Source: Ruminiclostridium sp.
GTDB taxonomy: Bacteria > Bacillota > Clostridia > Oscillospirales > Ruminococcaceae
Reading direction: 5' to 3'
DNA length: 32,668 nt
NCBI GenBank assembly: GCA_017635095.1
Contig: JAGBMA010000224.1
Span: 1 to 32,668 of the forward strand
This document shows, in pieces, positions 1 through 9,438 of the stretch. The notes beneath the pieces were generated by a model. The model was given only the letters and a program-made list of their open reading frames with translations, did no database searches and was not told the origin of the DNA. How positions within the stretch are numbered: the stretch's first letter is position 1; every line of letters begins with the position of its first letter. Made by a program: the position numbers and the translations under genes.

Positions 1-151
1 AACTGGAAGACCCGTTTACGGGTAGCAAGTAACAGACTTTTCTGCAAGTGTCAGACCGTTTTTGCGTCTTTAGACGTTTGCCAGAACGGAGCCTTTTAGG
101 CTCATTTGAAAAGCCACCGGCTATGCCGGTGGATCTTTACTTTTTGCAGTC
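1..151. other. Left-edge non-coding stretch with several small hairpins
   Basis: No gene is seen here. The stretch contains four short inverted repeats in a row: ACCCG/CGGGT near 10-22, CGTCT/AGACG near 65-76, GAGCC/GGCTC at 89-103 and the stronger CCACCGGC/GCCGGTGG at 114-132. The pair CCGTT (56-60) and AACGG (85-89) could close a larger stem around the second hairpin. It may be the 3' part of a structured element cut by the window edge; this is inference. Confidence 0.35.
110..132 (-). terminator. Intrinsic terminator after the ZIP transporter gene
   Basis: Read on the minus strand, an 8-bp GC-rich stem CCACCGGC/GCCGGTGG with a 3-nt loop (114-132) is followed by CTTTTC. It lies about 20 bases after the stop codon of the ZIP gene, where the operon would be expected to end. 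The U-run is short, so termination may be partial. Confidence 0.6.
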
Positions 152-925
152 TCACCCCAGCGCCACGTCAAGGGACATCATGAGCAGAAACCCCACCGCA
201 AATGCCAGAACTCCGGTGTATGAGCGCCCGCCTTCCGTCATCTCCGGTATAAGCTCCTCCACCACCACATAGAACATGGCGCCTGCCGCAAAACTCAGAA
301 GATACGGCATAGCCGGTATCACATATCCCGCCGCGGCTATGGTTATGAGAGCTCCGAGCGGCTCTACCGCCCCCGAGAGCATTCCGCAGACAAAGGATTT
401 CATCTTTCCCGTTCCCGCCGCGTGCATGGGCATAGAGACTATCGCGCCCTCCGGCAGGTTCTGTATCGCGATACCGAGAGCGAGAGCAAGGGCAGAAGCT
501 GATGTTATATCCGCGCCGCCGTATATCAGCCCCGCGTACACTGCACCCACAGCCATTCCCTCCGGTATGTTGTGGATAGTCACCGCGAGTACCATGAGCC
601 GTTTGTCTCCGGTTCTCACCGCGTCGCCGTCCGCAATGTCGGGCTGGGGGATAAGCCGGTCAAGGGCGGTAAGGAACAGTATCCCGAGTGCGAACCCGAC
701 CGCGGCTGGCAGGAACGCAAGCTGACCGAGATCTGCGGCGCACTGCTCTATCGCGGGTATTATAAGGCTCCAGATGCTCGCCGCCACCATTATCCCGCCT
801 GCCGCGCCGTCAAGAGCACGTTCAAGGTTCCTGCCGAAAGACTTCTTCATAAACAGGACGCACGCTGAACCGAGCGCCGTACCTGCAAACGGGAGCGCAA
901 TTCCCGAAAAAACATCGTAAAACAT
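152..925 (-). CDS. ZIP-family divalent metal transporter (ZupT/GufA-like)
   Basis: A 257-residue polytopic membrane protein of the ZIP family, which moves Zn2+ or other divalent metals into the cytoplasm. The sequence shows the family's metal-site motifs: HNIPEG at about residues 118-123, NLPEG at 156-160, a conserved Glu near 189 (GAVEP) and EELIPE at 223-228. About eight hydrophobic segments are visible. An upstream in-frame ATG at 991 overlaps the stop of rnhA (ATGA), but it has no Shine-Dalgarno and adds a polar 22-residue extension. The ATG at 925 is preceded by GGAGG five bases away and gives the normal family N-terminus, so it is preferred. It is the last gene of the P-type ATPase-rnhA-ZIP operon, and the pairing with an ATPase fits a metal-homeostasis theme. 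The actual metal cannot be read from sequence. Confidence 0.9.
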   Translation of the reverse strand: MFYDVFSGIALPFAGTALGSACVLFMKKSFGRNLERALDGAAGGIMVAASIWSLIIPAIEQCAADLGQLAFLPAAVGFALGILFLTALDRLIPQPDIADGDAVRTGDKRLMVLAVTIHNIPEGMAVGAVYAGLIYGGADITSASALALALGIAIQNLPEGAIVSMPMHAAGTGKMKSFVCGMLSGAVEPLGALITIAAAGYVIPAMPYLLSFAAGAMFYVVVEELIPEMTEGGRSYTGVLAFAVGFLLMMSLDVALG

Positions 926-987
926 ATTACCCTCCAAAGGAATATTGCTCTTAGAGTTTATTCCTCCGGAGGGTATTTGGTTACTTG

Positions 988-1437
988 TCATCTGCCGGCG
1001 TAGATATCCCTCTGCGCCACCGCGAGCCTGTCACAGCGCTCGTTTTCTTCATGTCCCGCGTGCCCTTTTATCCAGGTGAACTCCACGTCATGCACCTTGA
1101 GCAGATCGAGGAGCCGCCCCCACAGATCCGGGTTAAGTGCGGGCTTCTTGTCGCCTTTTACCCAGCCCCGTTTTCTCCAGGACTCCGCCCAGCCCTTTGT
1201 TATGCCGTCCACAACGTATTTCGAGTCTGTCTGTAGCACCACATGACAGGGATATTTCAGGGCTTCGAGCCCTTTTATGCAGCCCGTCAGCTCCATGCGG
1301 TTGTTGGTGGTATGAGCTTCACCGCCGGAAAGCTCGGTCTCTTTGTCCCCGTACCGTAGTATCACCCCGTAGCCCCCGGGGCCGGGATTGCCGGAGCAGG
1401 CTCCGTCGGAAAATATATATACCGTCTTTTTTTCCAT
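988..1437 (-). CDS. rnhA: Ribonuclease HI
   Basis: A 149-residue RNase HI that cleaves the RNA strand of RNA-DNA hybrids, including R-loops and replication primers, with two-metal catalysis in the cytoplasm. The four catalytic acids are present in family order: Asp11 in [13 protein letters not shown], Glu49 in NNRMEL, Asp71 in QTDSKYV and Asp136 near the C-terminus; the flexible-loop histidine lies in KGHAGH (about 125-130). Length is typical (about 150). The ATG overlaps the TAA of the upstream P-type ATPase by one base (TAATG), so translation is probably coupled. It has no hybrid-binding N-terminal domain. Its place between two transporter genes looks like operon convenience rather than shared function. 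Confidence 0.95.
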   Translation of the reverse strand: MEKKTVYIFSDGACSGNPGPGGYGVILRYGDKETELSGGEAHTTNNRMELTGCIKGLEALKYPCHVVLQTDSKYVVDGITKGWAESWRKRGWVKGDKKPALNPDLWGRLLDLLKVHDVEFTWIKGHAGHEENERCDRLAVAQRDIYAGR

Positions 1438-4178
1438 TACTCGTCTTCCTTTTTCTGATTATGTGCATAAAGCTTCGCCGTTTTCTTTCCCGCAAGCGCG
1501 AGCAGGTTCGAGATAATGCCAGTTGAGATCACAACGCCGGATATTATTGCAATAACGCGTATCGTGAACAGCTCGGAACCGCAGAAATGCAGGGCGAAAA
1601 GGCTTCCCCAGATAAATGTTATCATGATAGCGATAACGGCGCATTTTTTTGTGATCTTCATGGGGCTGCTCACAAGGATTATCATGAGGAAAGCCGCCCC
1701 GGCAATGCCGTAGCTTGCAACAGCCGTAAGCTCGCCGGCGCTGAGCCCGTTCATATTGCCCCAGATAAGACAGCCGCCGATGGCAAGAACGCTTGCGATT
1801 ATCGCAGGCACGATCTTCAGCAGGACTGTCGTGATATACGGGGCGACTTTCTCCCGCCGCGTCACGATATCGGCGATGCTTACGACGGTGTGGTTCAGGA
1901 TCACCGTGAACAGTGCCGCTGCGCCCGTTATGATGAGCGTAACTGCGAACATGGGGTATGTGAAAGGCACAAAGCCGAAAAATTCCTCAAGGAATACATG
2001 ACCGCAGATGAATGAACCAATAAGAACGAACATCATTCCTATCTTCCACGGGCGCATGGGGTGGCAGGCAAGCAGCACGATCACGAAAGAGACTGCCGCG
2101 AGTATAAACGCAGCCACGGTGCTGAGCTGCTCAGTGGTGAAGCCGAGCGTCCGTCCGCAGATTATCGCAGCGGACAAAGCAAGCACAGCTGAGATACCGT
2201 TAGGTATCGCCCGGCGCAGAACGTTTGAGATGAAACTTCCGCGGATAAGCTCCTTATTGGGCTGGAGAGCGAGGAGGAAGCTCGGCGCGCCTATGCAGAG
2301 CGCGTTTATGAGCGTCATCTGTATCGGCTCAAAAAGGAACGGGAGCTGTATGATAACGAACATCACCGCAAGCAGCAGGCTGTATGTGGTCTTGGAAAGA
2401 AACAGAGATGCCGAACGTTCCACGTTGTTTATGGAGCGCCTGCCCTCGGCAACGACTTTTGGCATGGACGCGAAGTTGCTGTCTAGAAGAACGAGGTTCG
2501 ATACGTTTCTTGCAGCCTCGCTCCCGCTCTGCATAGCTATCGAGCAGTCCGCTTCTTTAAGGGCGAGGACATCGTTCACGCCGTCTCCGGTCATTCCGAC
2601 GGTATGGCCTTTTGCCTGGAGCGCCTTTACAAGCTCCAGCTTCTGAGGAGGCGTGACTCTGCCGAATATCGTGTATTCGTCAACCACTTCGCCGATATGC
2701 TCGACTGTCGATGCGTCTATGTACCTGTCGGCGTTCTTCACTCCGGCTTTTTGGGAAACAAAGCTTACGGTAACGGGGTTGTCACCCGAGATTATCTTTA
2801 TATCGACGCCCTGTTCCGCAAAATATCTGAGGGTATCGGGAGCTTCCGCGCGGATACGGTCGAAAATTGCAATAAGCGCAACGGGGGTGATATGCTCCGG
2901 GAGATCCTTTCCGTTGAAAGGTTCGTCGGAATGAGCGAGCAGTATAACTCTGCGCCCGCCGGCGGAGAAGTCTTCTACGGTCTGACGTATCCCGCTGTAC
3001 TTTTCACCGAGTATGAACTCACCCGCGCCCATGATATACGAACCTTTACCGGGGAAATGAGCCCCGCTCCATTTACGCGCCGACGAAAAGGGCATGACTG
3101 CGTCGGCGGTATATGTCGATGAGCCGTTCCAGTGCTCTTTCACCGCCATAAATGTGGGGTTCGTGTCCGAAAGCGCATTCACCAGCGCGGTCATTGCGCC
3201 GTCGATATCCGCGTCCCCGTCAAGGGGCTTCACTTCCGTGACCTGCATACTTCCCTCGGTTATGGTGCCGGTCTTGTCGAGGCAGAGGACATCTACCCGG
3301 GCGAGCGTTTCTATGCAGTACATATCCTGCACAAGGGTCTTATTCTGCGCAAGCCGTATCGAGCTTACCGCGAGCACGATACTTGTGAGGAGCACAAGTC
3401 CCTCGGGTATCATGCCTATGATCGCCGCGACGGTGCTTACCATGGCTCTGCCGAACTCCTGGGGCGGGTCTGTCATGTACACGCCGTTGTATATGAGGAG
3501 CGCCATGAGCGGCACTATTATGATCGAGATGCCCTTGAGTATCGTATTTATCGCGCGCATCATCTTTGAATCCGTCTTTTTGACGTACTTCGCACTGCTT
3601 GTGATCTTGTTGGCGAAGCTTTCCGCGCCGAGCCCGACCGCGACAGCCCGGCATTCTCCGCTCACCGCGAAGCTTCCCGAGAGGATCTTGTCGCCGGCTT
3701 TTTTGTATATCGGGTCGCTCTCGCCGGTGATGAGGCTTTCGTTGACCTCGCATTCACCGGATACGATCTCACAGTCCGCGGAAGCCTGGACGCCCGACCG
3801 GAACACCACGAGATCCCCCTCGACTATTTCGGAATTCGGTATCTCCGTCTCGACACCGCCGCGGATAACATGAGCCTTCGGAGCGGAAATGAGCGTGAGC
3901 CGGTCTATGGTGCGTTTTGCGCGGATCTCCTGGAAAATACCGATACCGGTATTGCAGAAGATAACGCCGATGAACATGGCGTTCTTGATATTGCCGAAAA
4001 TAAGCACGAGCGCGGCGAGAACGATGTTCAGGAAGTTGAAGAACGTGAGCGTGTTTTCACGGACGATCTGAGTTATGGATTTGGTCTTTATCTCTCCCGA
4101 GCCGTTCACCCTGCCCTCGGCAGCGCGCTTTGCGGCTTCTTCCGGCGAAAGACCGTTGATGATATCTGTATCTGTCAT
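1437..4178 (-). CDS. Cation-translocating P-type ATPase (CtpE-like)
   Basis: A 913-residue P-type ATPase. Visible hallmarks in order: two N-terminal membrane segments (about 45-85), the actuator motif TGES at 151-154, PEGL in the membrane core at 258-261, the phosphorylated Asp301 in DKTGTITEG, the hinge motif TGDGVND at 530-536, and six or more C-terminal membrane helices (about 600-900). There is no heavy-metal CXXC domain and no CPC motif, so it is not a P1B copper/zinc pump. The PEGL core and overall length resemble the calcium-linked CtpE group, a family-level inference; the ion is not certain. The start has an AAAGG ribosome site seven bases upstream, and a promoter lies at 4219-4247. 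It is the first gene of the operon with rnhA and the ZIP transporter. Confidence 0.9.
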   Translation of the reverse strand: MTDTDIINGLSPEEAAKRAAEGRVNGSGEIKTKSITQIVRENTLTFFNFLNIVLAALVLIFGNIKNAMFIGVIFCNTGIGIFQEIRAKRTIDRLTLISAPKAHVIRGGVETEIPNSEIVEGDLVVFRSGVQASADCEIVSGECEVNESLITGESDPIYKKAGDKILSGSFAVSGECRAVAVGLGAESFANKITSSAKYVKKTDSKMMRAINTILKGISIIIVPLMALLIYNGVYMTDPPQEFGRAMVSTVAAIIGMIPEGLVLLTSIVLAVSSIRLAQNKTLVQDMYCIETLARVDVLCLDKTGTITEGSMQVTEVKPLDGDADIDGAMTALVNALSDTNPTFMAVKEHWNGSSTYTADAVMPFSSARKWSGAHFPGKGSYIMGAGEFILGEKYSGIRQTVEDFSAGGRRVILLAHSDEPFNGKDLPEHITPVALIAIFDRIRAEAPDTLRYFAEQGVDIKIISGDNPVTVSFVSQKAGVKNADRYIDASTVEHIGEVVDEYTIFGRVTPPQKLELVKALQAKGHTVGMTGDGVNDVLALKEADCSIAMQSGSEAARNVSNLVLLDSNFASMPKVVAEGRRSINNVERSASLFLSKTTYSLLLAVMFVIIQLPFLFEPIQMTLINALCIGAPSFLLALQPNKELIRGSFISNVLRRAIPNGISAVLALSAAIICGRTLGFTTEQLSTVAAFILAAVSFVIVLLACHPMRPWKIGMMFVLIGSFICGHVFLEEFFGFVPFTYPMFAVTLIITGAAALFTVILNHTVVSIADIVTRREKVAPYITTVLLKIVPAIIASVLAIGGCLIWGNMNGLSAGELTAVASYGIAGAAFLMIILVSSPMKITKKCAVIAIMITFIWGSLFALHFCGSELFTIRVIAIISGVVISTGIISNLLALAGKKTAKLYAHNQKKEDE

Positions 4179-4218
4179 TTCAATGCCTTTCTTTCTGCGA
4201 TATGCATTACAACACTAT

Positions 4219-4247
4219 ATTATACTATAACTGCGCGGATTTGTAAA
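4219..4247 (-). promoter_or_regulatory. Sigma-A-type promoter for the ATPase-rnhA-ZIP operon
   Basis: On the minus strand, TTTACA (4242-4247) and TATAAT (4219-4224) are separated by 17 bases. The predicted start is about 30 bases upstream of the ATPase ATG. The promoter sits back to back with the response-regulator promoter. Confidence 0.75.
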
Positions 4248-4258
4248 GCATAATATCA

Positions 4259-4287
4259 TTGACAAAATCACAGATTTTTGATATCAT
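4259..4287 (+). promoter_or_regulatory. Sigma-A-type promoter for the response regulator-addA unit
   Basis: TTGACA (4259-4264), a 17-base spacer, and TATCAT (4282-4287). The -35 is perfect and the -10 has one mismatch. Transcription should begin near 4294, inside the 18-bp tandem repeat. Confidence 0.75.
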
Positions 4288-4288
4288 T

Positions 4289-4324
4289 ATAAATGATCTA
4301 TTCATGATAAATGATCTATTCATG
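4289..4324 (+). repeat. Perfect tandem duplication of an 18-bp unit at the transcription start
   Basis: The unit ATAAATGATCTATTCATG occurs twice head to tail (4289-4306 and 4307-4324) with no mismatch. It begins two bases after the -10 box and ends 22 bases before the regulator ATG. Direct repeats are the usual operator form for OmpR-family regulators, so this is a candidate autoregulatory site or roadblock. A recent slippage duplication is the alternative. Confidence 0.7.
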
Positions 4325-4346
4325 CGGCTTACAGGAGGATAACAAA

Positions 4347-5024
4347 ATGCGTCTTCTTCTTGCGGAGGACGAGCGCACTTTATCGGACGCGCTCGTCACA
4401 CTTCTTTCACACAGCAACTACTCGGTAGATGCGGTATATAACGGTCAGGACGCGCTCGATTATATTGAAGCCGGCAATTACGACTGTGCGGTGCTCGATA
4501 TAATGATGCCGAAAATGGACGGTATCACGGTCCTGAAAAAGATACGCGCCGAGGGCATCACGATACCCGTGCTGCTGCTCACGGCAAAGAGCGAGATAGA
4601 TGACCGTGTCGAGGGACTTGACAGCGGCGCGGACGACTACCTCACAAAGCCTTTTGCATCAAAGGAGCTCCTTGCCCGGGTGCGCGCTATGACGAGAAGA
4701 ATGCCCGAAATGACGAATAATCTGCTGCAGTACGGCAACGTCGGGCTCGACAGGGGCGATTTCAGCCTTACCGGCCCCGACGGGAGCATGAGACTTGCAA
4801 ATAAGGAATTCCAGATGCTCGAAATGATGATGATGAACCCCAACCAGGCTATCCCCACAGAGCGCTTTCTTGAGAAGATATGGGGGTACGAGAGCGAATC
4901 CGAGATAAACGTCGTCTGGGTGAACATCTCCGGGCTCCGCAAAAAACTCGCCTCTGTCGGCGGGAACGTCGCCATAAAAGCTGCAAGAGGGATAGGATAT
5001 ATGCTTGCGCTGAGCGAGAACTGA
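4347..5024 (+). CDS. OmpR/PhoB-family response regulator (no adjacent kinase)
   Basis: A 225-residue two-component response regulator. The receiver domain (1-115) keeps the acidic pocket (Glu7-Asp8), phospho-acceptor Asp51 in LDIMMPKMDG, Thr79 and Lys101 (TKPF). Residues about 127-222 form a winged-helix DNA-binding domain ending in the family-typical RGIGYML. The longer reading from 4311 starts inside the tandem repeat without a ribosome site; the ATG at 4347 has AGGAGG eight bases upstream and gives the standard N-terminus. No histidine kinase gene is next to it; instead addA follows after nine bases, probably co-transcribed. Its targets are unknown, but its own promoter, with an 18-bp direct repeat, is a candidate. 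Confidence 0.92.
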   Translation: MRLLLAEDERTLSDALVTLLSHSNYSVDAVYNGQDALDYIEAGNYDCAVLDIMMPKMDGITVLKKIRAEGITIPVLLLTAKSEIDDRVEGLDSGADDYLTKPFASKELLARVRAMTRRMPEMTNNLLQYGNVGLDRGDFSLTGPDGSMRLANKEFQMLEMMMMNPNQAIPTERFLEKIWGYESESEINVVWVNISGLRKKLASVGGNVAIKAARGIGYMLALSEN

Positions 5025-5033
5025 GGGATAACG

Positions 5034-8000
5034 ATGGCAGAAGTAAAATGGACTCCGGAACAGGAGCGGGCTATAACATTCAGAGACGGTGCGGCTATCG
5101 TTTCCGCGGCGGCGGGAAGCGGCAAGACCGCTGTTCTTGTGGAGCGCGTAAGACGGCTCATACTCGATGAGACCGACCCCGTGAACGCGGACGAAATGGT
5201 CATCTCCACGTTTACCAACGAGGCTGCGGCGGAGCTTAAAGCAAGGCTCAACAAGGCTCTCGACGATGAGCTCGCAAAAGCTCCCGACAACCGGCACCTC
5301 ATGGAGCAGCGCCTTCGGCTTGAGGATGCTTACATCTCCACGATAAGCTCCTTCTGCCTTACGATACTGCGCCGGAACAGCACTCTTGCGGGGCTCCAGC
5401 CCGGGTTCTCCGTACTTGACGAGTCGGAAGCGAAGCTTATATACGCCCGCGCCGTTTCAACGGTAATGGAGGATTTCTGCGAGAACGGCAGCAAGGAAGA
5501 GCGGGAGCTGCTTTATGAATGGTTCGCAGGTGAAACGGACGCGCGTATCGTGGAAGCGGTGGATATCCTGTACCGCTTTTCAAAGAATATTCCCGATGCC
5601 GACAGGTTCTTTGCCGACCAGCTCGCCAAGTACCGTGACCCCGACAGCTCTTCCTGCAGCTCGGAACAGGCTGCGGAGCGCTTCTTTGAAACAAAGGTAC
5701 TTGCGGGGAAAGAGCGGCTGAACGAGCTTTGCGGGGAGCTGGAGCTGCTCGACGACCCGACTTCGGCTGCAAACGGCATGGTAAAACGGTATTCCGAAGA
5801 ATGGTACGGAATACGCGACGCGGTTCTTGAGATAAGCGATATCGCAAGCTGCACGGAGATCTACAATGATACCCTCGCCGACTTTGAGCCGCCGGCAATA
5901 CCGCGCAAGACCAAGGATTTCGACAACTCCTTTCTCAAAGACCTTCACTCGGAGCTTAAAGACGCATGGAACGAGCTTGTTCTCTGCGCCGGTCTTTTTG
6001 CAAGACGAAAGGGCGATATGTCAGTCTGCGCGCCGGTGCTCGGGATACTTATCGGGCTGGTGAAGAAGCTCGATGACGAATATTCCGCCCGGAAGCGTGA
6101 AAAAGGACGGGTGGATTTCAGCGATATCGAGCTTATGACACTGCGGCTGCTCAGGGGCGAGGACGGAAGACCGAGCGAGACTGCAAAAGAGATCGCAAAA
6201 GGCATAAAGATCATCATAGTCGATGAATTTCAGGACAGCAACGAGATACAGTACGAGATATTCCGGCTCCTTTCGGACAATAAGCAGAACCTTTACTTCG
6301 TCGGCGATATAAAACAGTCAATCTACCGGTTCCGCGGCGCAGACCCCCTGGTTTTCTCGCGCCTTACAAAAGACCGGGATTTTACTGTCATAGACCTCAA
6401 CAAGAACTTCCGGAGCTGCCGAGAAGTCATCGACTCGGTAAACGGCATCTTCATGGGCAATATGACGGAAGAGCTGGGAGATGTGGATTACGACAGCAAA
6501 TGCGCGCTCGTACAGGGCACAAGCTATGACACCGGCACCGAAAATATCACCGAGCTTGTGACCTTCGGAGGTAAAAATGCCGAGGAAAGCCGGAAAAGCG
6601 AAGCCGCGTATATTGCGGATCGTATAAAACAAATGGTGAGCGAGGGGTTCCGGGTAACGGAAAAGGGTGTGAAGCGCCCCTGCGGCTACGGCGATTTTGC
6701 AGTTCTCATGGGTCGCTACAGCGCCAACATCGAGATATATAAAGATGCTTTCGACAAGGCGGGCGTGCCGTATGACGCGAAGGACACCGAGGAATATACG
6801 GACTTTTCCGACGTGAAGCACGCGTTGTCGCTTCTCAGGGTGATAGACGATCCGTACCGCGACACCGACCTTGCGGCGGTGCTGATGCGGGAACCGTATA
6901 TGGTGCCGGAAAAGGAAATGGCGGAGATAAAGATCGCAGCAGGCCGCGGCAAAAGCCTGTGGTCGGGGCTCAACAAGTACGCAAAGACCAATAAGCGCGC
7001 AGCGTTCATACTGCACGAGCTCAACGGCTATCGTAAATTCTCGGAGGAAAACTCGGCGGAACGCCTTATCCGCAAGATCTGCGACGAAAGTATGCTTATT
7101 CCCGCCGCGGAGGTTTCGCCCAACGGCGCAAAAAGAAGCTCGAACCTGCATAAACTCATTTATTTCGCCGAGCGGTTCTCCGGCGGCGAGAGCGCAAGCC
7201 TGTACGATTTCATAAGCTACATGGACAATATCCGCAAGGGAAAGATCACCCTTGCCCAGGCGAAGGGCGACAGCACCGGAGCCGTGCGCATGATGACCAT
7301 ACACGGCTCGAAAGGACTTGAATTCCCGGTGTGCTTTGTATCTAACCTGTCGTCAAGACCCCGTAACTTCGCGGACGAGATCATCTGCGATCCGGTCTGC
7401 GGGATCGGTATGAAGATCTGCGACACGGAAAGAATGCTCAAAATAGAGACACAGACCTACAAAATGGTGGCGGACGAAAACAAGCGTCTGGACATGAGCG
7501 AGGAGATGCGCCTGCTTTATGTTGCAGCCACAAGAGCAAAGGAAAAGCTCATTTTCACTGCGCCCATGTCGCGGGGCGAGCCGGGTATGCATTACGGCTG
7601 GGTGCTTCGCAGCCGTGCCGTGAATAACGGGCTCATAACCGTGCGTAACTACGCGGAGTACAGTCCGGACGCGGCTGCTCTGACCGCGGAAGATACCGGG
7701 GAAGATGCGGAGCTCCCCGCGTTCACCGATTACGCTTACCGGAGCTTCTCATCGGTCCCGGCAAAGGTTACTGCCACACAGATAGGCGTAAAGAGCGTTG
7801 ACGACTATGCGGCCCAGTCCGACAAGATCGAGCGTTTCATGAGACTTCCGTCCTTCCTCGGGACGAGCGTGACCTCACGTCTCACCGGAAAGAAGCGGGG
7901 CGACGCTTACCACAAGGTCATGGAGATGCTTGATTTCAGCGCAAAGCCCGAGGACGTGCCTCATATTCTCGATACCCTCTGCGAAAACGGAAAGATCTCG

Positions 8001-8390
8001 GACATAGAACGGCTTTCGGTCTCGGAGAGCGATATCGCGTCATTCCTGACGAGCGACCTGTGCAGGCGCGCAGCGGAAAGCGGAGACGTGAACCGCGAAT
8101 TCCCGATATTCTGTGAGTATGTTCCGGAAACGGGAGAGTGGGGAGTTTCTGACTGGGACGGAGAAGAAAAGCCGTTTATCCAGGGTATCGCGGATATGTT
8201 CTTTGTCGAGGACGGCGAGATCGTGCTGGTGGACTACAAGACCAACGTGAATGTCACCGCCGACCAGCTCATAGAGGAGTACCGCGGTCAGCTCGATGTT
8301 TATGCGCGGGCGCTCTCGGAAGCTACCGGAATGAAGGTGCGGCAGAAACTTCTGTACTCTTTCGGGCTCGGAGAAGTGGAGATACCGTGA
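5034..8390 (+). CDS. addA: ATP-dependent helicase/nuclease subunit A (AddA)
   Basis: A 1118-residue AddA-type protein of the AddAB recombination machine, which unwinds and resects double-strand breaks until a Chi site. It has a UvrD-type Walker A (AAAGSGKT, residues 25-32), Walker B DEFQDSN near 397, further superfamily-1 motifs including MTIHGSKGLEFP near 755, and a C-terminal RecB-type nuclease domain with GDAYHKVME (about 957), GIAD (about 1052) and DYKTN (about 1070), so helicase and nuclease both look intact. It is slightly shorter than the usual 1200 residues. addB usually precedes addA in Bacillota; here a response regulator does, nine bases upstream, and no addB is seen in the window. 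The gap holds only a weak AGGG ribosome site. DNA repair role is confident; the partner's location is unknown. Confidence 0.92.
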   Translation: MAEVKWTPEQERAITFRDGAAIVSAAAGSGKTAVLVERVRRLILDETDPVNADEMVISTFTNEAAAELKARLNKALDDELAKAPDNRHLMEQRLRLEDAYISTISSFCLTILRRNSTLAGLQPGFSVLDESEAKLIYARAVSTVMEDFCENGSKEERELLYEWFAGETDARIVEAVDILYRFSKNIPDADRFFADQLAKYRDPDSSSCSSEQAAERFFETKVLAGKERLNELCGELELLDDPTSAANGMVKRYSEEWYGIRDAVLEISDIASCTEIYNDTLADFEPPAIPRKTKDFDNSFLKDLHSELKDAWNELVLCAGLFARRKGDMSVCAPVLGILIGLVKKLDDEYSARKREKGRVDFSDIELMTLRLLRGEDGRPSETAKEIAKGIKIIIVDEFQDSNEIQYEIFRLLSDNKQNLYFVGDIKQSIYRFRGADPLVFSRLTKDRDFTVIDLNKNFRSCREVIDSVNGIFMGNMTEELGDVDYDSKCALVQGTSYDTGTENITELVTFGGKNAEESRKSEAAYIADRIKQMVSEGFRVTEKGVKRPCGYGDFAVLMGRYSANIEIYKDAFDKAGVPYDAKDTEEYTDFSDVKHALSLLRVIDDPYRDTDLAAVLMREPYMVPEKEMAEIKIAAGRGKSLWSGLNKYAKTNKRAAFILHELNGYRKFSEENSAERLIRKICDESMLIPAAEVSPNGAKRSSNLHKLIYFAERFSGGESASLYDFISYMDNIRKGKITLAQAKGDSTGAVRMMTIHGSKGLEFPVCFVSNLSSRPRNFADEIICDPVCGIGMKICDTERMLKIETQTYKMVADENKRLDMSEEMRLLYVAATRAKEKLIFTAPMSRGEPGMHYGWVLRSRAVNNGLITVRNYAEYSPDAAALTAEDTGEDAELPAFTDYAYRSFSSVPAKVTATQIGVKSVDDYAAQSDKIERFMRLPSFLGTSVTSRLTGKKRGDAYHKVMEMLDFSAKPEDVPHILDTLCENGKISDIERLSVSESDIASFLTSDLCRRAAESGDVNREFPIFCEYVPETGEWGVSDWDGEEKPFIQGIADMFFVEDGEIVLVDYKTNVNVTADQLIEEYRGQLDVYARALSEATGMKVRQKLLYSFGLGEVEIP

Positions 8391-8394
8391 GATA

Positions 8395-8423
8395 TTGACA
8401 AAATCATACAATTATGGTAGAAT
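8395..8423 (+). promoter_or_regulatory. Sigma-A-type promoter for the DUF2156 gene
   Basis: TTGACA (8395-8400), 17 bases, TAGAAT (8418-8423). The -35 starts five bases after the addA stop codon, so this unit has its own promoter and no terminator separates it from addA. Confidence 0.75.
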
Positions 8424-8480
8424 TATGTTTATTGCAGGTAAAGCTGCGATCGTAATACCCTTCATCAAGGAAAGATATAA

Positions 8481-9380
8481 ATGCTGAAATGGATCACTCC
8501 CGACGCGGACTCAATACACGGCGGCGCGTGGAACGACAACCGGAGCCGGCGCTTCGGAAGCGACTCCGCACCTGCAAATATAGTGCTGTTAAGCAGCAAA
8601 TACGATACGAAAACAGCACTTCTGGACGGAGCGCTGCTCAGGTACTATAACGGCTCAAAGCCCAACCGCCGCGGCTACGGTTTCCCTTTGTTCAGCGGTG
8701 ACAAAGACCTCGGCGATATCGTTGCTGTTCTTCGCGACGACGCGGCTGAGCGCGGTGTGCAATTCGGGTTCTGTCTCTGCGACGAGCGCCAGAAAGCGGC
8801 ACTCGATGCGGTATGCAGGATAGACTGGAACTGCACCGACGACGACAGCGACTATATCTACAAGACAGAGAGTCTTGCGGCGCTTTCCGGTAAGAAGCTG
8901 CACCGCAAGCGCAATCATATCAACAACTTCCGGAAAATGTACGACGATGTGCGGTATTCTCCCCTGTCGGAAAGCAATGCCGCCGACGCGCTCACGGTAG
9001 CGCAGAAATGGTTCGAAGAACGCTCGGAAAACGTAACGGCAGATGAACTTTACGAGCTCGAAAGCATTCGCTTCGCACTTGCAAACACAGACAAACTCGG
9101 TATCTCCGGCGGAGTTCTGTATGTCGGCGGCGTCCCCGCGGCTATGACCGCAGCTTCACAGGTTTCCGACGCAGTCACCGATGTGCACTACGAAAAAGCC
9201 TGGGGTGAATTTGCAGCCAACGGCGCCTTCACGGTCATAAACCAGTGCTTCGCCGCCTCCGTCACAAGCGAATATATCAACCGCGAAGAGGATATGGGCA
9301 TAGAAGGTCTGAGGACTGCAAAAGAGTCGTATTTTCCGGCATTCAAACTGAAAAAGTATTACGGGGCATACAAAGGCTGA
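8481..9380 (+). CDS. DUF2156 (GNAT-fold, LPG-synthetase C-terminal-like) protein
   Basis: A 299-residue protein resembling DUF2156 proteins, whose fold is that of the catalytic domain of phosphatidylglycerol lysyltransferases (acyl-/aminoacyl-transferase type). Indicative segments are the basic KLHRKRNHINNFRKMY (about 138-153) and the C-terminal NREEDMGIEGLRTAKESY followed by FPAFKLKKYY. No membrane helices are present, so this is the soluble domain alone, not a full MprF. The substrate is unknown. An AAGGAAAG ribosome site precedes the ATG, and a promoter lies at 8395-8423. A cysteine-cluster protein follows, probably in the same transcript. Confidence 0.75.
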   Translation: MLKWITPDADSIHGGAWNDNRSRRFGSDSAPANIVLLSSKYDTKTALLDGALLRYYNGSKPNRRGYGFPLFSGDKDLGDIVAVLRDDAAERGVQFGFCLCDERQKAALDAVCRIDWNCTDDDSDYIYKTESLAALSGKKLHRKRNHINNFRKMYDDVRYSPLSESNAADALTVAQKWFEERSENVTADELYELESIRFALANTDKLGISGGVLYVGGVPAAMTAASQVSDAVTDVHYEKAWGEFAANGAFTVINQCFAASVTSEYINREEDMGIEGLRTAKESYFPAFKLKKYYGAYKG

Positions 9381-9438
9381 TGCTCCGCAGCGTATCATGG
9401 CGAAAGGAGCTGCACCCGCCCGGGTGCGGGGTAATATC

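Noticed and set aside
926-991. ATGA-overlap start of the ZIP transporter
   Set aside because: Coupled initiation is possible, but there is no ribosome site and the extension is unlike the family; GGAGG precedes the ATG at 925.
4311-4346. Upstream start for the response regulator
   Set aside because: The ATG lies in the tandem repeat with no ribosome site; the ATG at 4347 has AGGAGG and the standard receiver N-terminus.
6318-7304. 328-codon minus-strand frame
   Set aside because: Antisense shadow of addA, caused by GC-rich codon use; histidine-rich composition unlike a real protein.
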